Positions 12,525 to 13,182 of a stretch of DNA of 13,182 nucleotides are shown here, one piece after another (position 1 is the first letter of the stretch; the number at the start of each line of letters is the position of its first letter). Location: NCBI GenBank assembly GCA_030430975.1, contig JAUIKB010000044.1, forward strand, positions 1 through 13,182, written 5' to 3'. The notes under the pieces were generated by a model. That model saw only the letters and a list, made by a program, of their open reading frames with translations, did not search any database and was not told where the DNA came from. Source of the stretch: Polyangia bacterium. Lineage in GTDB: Bacteria > Myxococcota_A > Polyangia > Polyangiales > Polyangiaceae. Made by a program: the position numbers and the translations under genes.

Positions 12525-13182
12525 ATGAAGCGCACGGTCGTTTGGCTCATCGCACTGTTCGCGACGCTGCTGCTCAGCGTGGCGTGCAAGAACGGGGATG
12601 ACCAAAACAGCGGCGTCAGCGCCGCGCCCAAGAGTAATCAGCTCCCGGCGCTGGAACTGAAAGACGACACGCAGGACCTGCTCCTCACTTATCTCGACGA
12701 GAAGGGCGATTTCCACACCAGCCAGAAGATCAGCGATATCCCCGAGAACTACCGCTCCGCCGTGCGCGTCGTGGTGACGACGAAGGAAGAGGGTACCGGT
12801 GAGCTTGTCTACGTCGCCGACGTTTCCAAGAAGGGCGCTGACGGAACCTACCCCGTGACCACGGAGACCCGTGCTGCCTGGGACGAGCGCGGCGCGAAGC
12901 TGCGCAAGAAGCGGCTAGAAGCCCTCGCCCCCAAGGCGTCAGCGGCACCTTCTGGGTCGGCCGCGTCGCCTCCGACGGTTGCACCGCCCAACGCGAAGGA
13001 CACCGGTGAGATCACCGCCGTCGTATACGGAGCCGTCTGGTGCAAGCCCTGCGACGCCGCCGCACGCTATCTGAAGAAGCGTGGCGTCAAGGTCGTCAAG
13101 AAGGACATCGAGAAGAGTCCCGCGGCGAAGGCGGAGATGCGGCGAAAGCTCGCCAAGGCCAACCGCGGCGGAGCTCAGATCC
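12525..13182 (+). CDS. Lipoprotein with C-terminal glutaredoxin/thioredoxin-like domain (partial, cut by window end)
   Basis: My translation from the ATG at 12525 gives 219 residues with no stop before the window ends. The lipobox LLSVAC places lipidation at C21. A middle domain (about 45-130, with LLLTYLDEKGDFHTSQKISD and AVRVVVTTKEEGTGELVYVAD) is unrecognised. A linker rich in Ala, Pro and Ser (135-155) leads to a redox domain starting ITAVVYGAVWCKPCDAAARY: the active site is W172-C173-K174-P175-C176. The following KKRGVKVVKKDIEKSPAAKAEM pattern fits a glutaredoxin-like fold (strand, then 'D-I-E' before a helix), and the break falls near the expected cis-Pro region. It should be an envelope-anchored thiol oxidoreductase facing the periplasm, but neither its direction (oxidase or reductase) nor its partner can be read. 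It lies 41 bp after pssA. Confidence 0.82.
   Translation, partial: MKRTVVWLIALFATLLLSVACKNGDDQNSGVSAAPKSNQLPALELKDDTQDLLLTYLDEKGDFHTSQKISDIPENYRSAVRVVVTTKEEGTGELVYVADVSKKGADGTYPVTTETRAAWDERGAKLRKKRLEALAPKASAAPSGSAASPPTVAPPNAKDTGEITAVVYGAVWCKPCDAAARYLKKRGVKVVKKDIEKSPAAKAEMRRKLAKANRGGAQI

Overview
The window is GC-rich, bacterial and densely coded. Several gene types suggest a myxobacterium-like member of the Myxococcota, probably near the Polyangiales: a lipoprotein with a Gly/Ser-rich linker, a Cys-rich block and a ferritin-like domain; a LysM protein of the 'NPHWIYPGD' type; a split P-protein glycine dehydrogenase; and a HemX-HemA-HemC cluster. This placement rests on recalled family knowledge, not on a search.

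Layout. Positions 119-6843 (minus strand) hold seven genes in one direction. In transcription order they are an uncharacterised 143-aa gene, a HemX/CcsA-like membrane protein, hemA (glutamyl-tRNA reductase), hemC (porphobilinogen deaminase), an LpxK-like protein without key catalytic residues, a lipoprotein with a poly-Asp tail, and gcvPB. From hemX to the LpxK-like gene the junctions overlap or nearly touch (GTGA, TGATG/TTGA, GTGA), so this is a translationally coupled early tetrapyrrole operon. gcvPB follows 84 bp later with its own strong Shine-Dalgarno (SD) site and a TTG start. Positions 6923-9642 (plus strand) hold an uncharacterised 217-aa protein, a ferritin-like lipoprotein and a two-helix membrane protein with a PH-like domain. 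The last gene ends in a 7-bp tail-to-tail overlap with a minus-strand pair (11456-9636): a coiled-coil lipoprotein followed by a secreted LysM protein. Positions 11647-13182 (plus strand) hold a phosphatidylserine synthase gene (pssA) and the start of a lipoprotein with a glutaredoxin-like WCKPC site, cut by the window end.

Main observations. (1) The LpxK homologue keeps the family framework, but its Walker A lysine is valine and its DDGFQH-type motif is degraded, so it looks like a pseudoenzyme locked into a heme operon. (2) Five of the six genes that appear to start transcripts have a TAnnnT -10-like hexamer 5-8 nt before the start codon and no convincing SD, while two genes inside transcripts have perfect AAGGAG sites. 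This suggests that leaderless mRNAs are common here. (3) The envelope content is rich: four lipoproteins, a LysM protein, a PssA and a PH-like membrane protein. I saw no mobile element, CRISPR array, tRNA or rRNA. No stretch over 300 bp lacks a gene.
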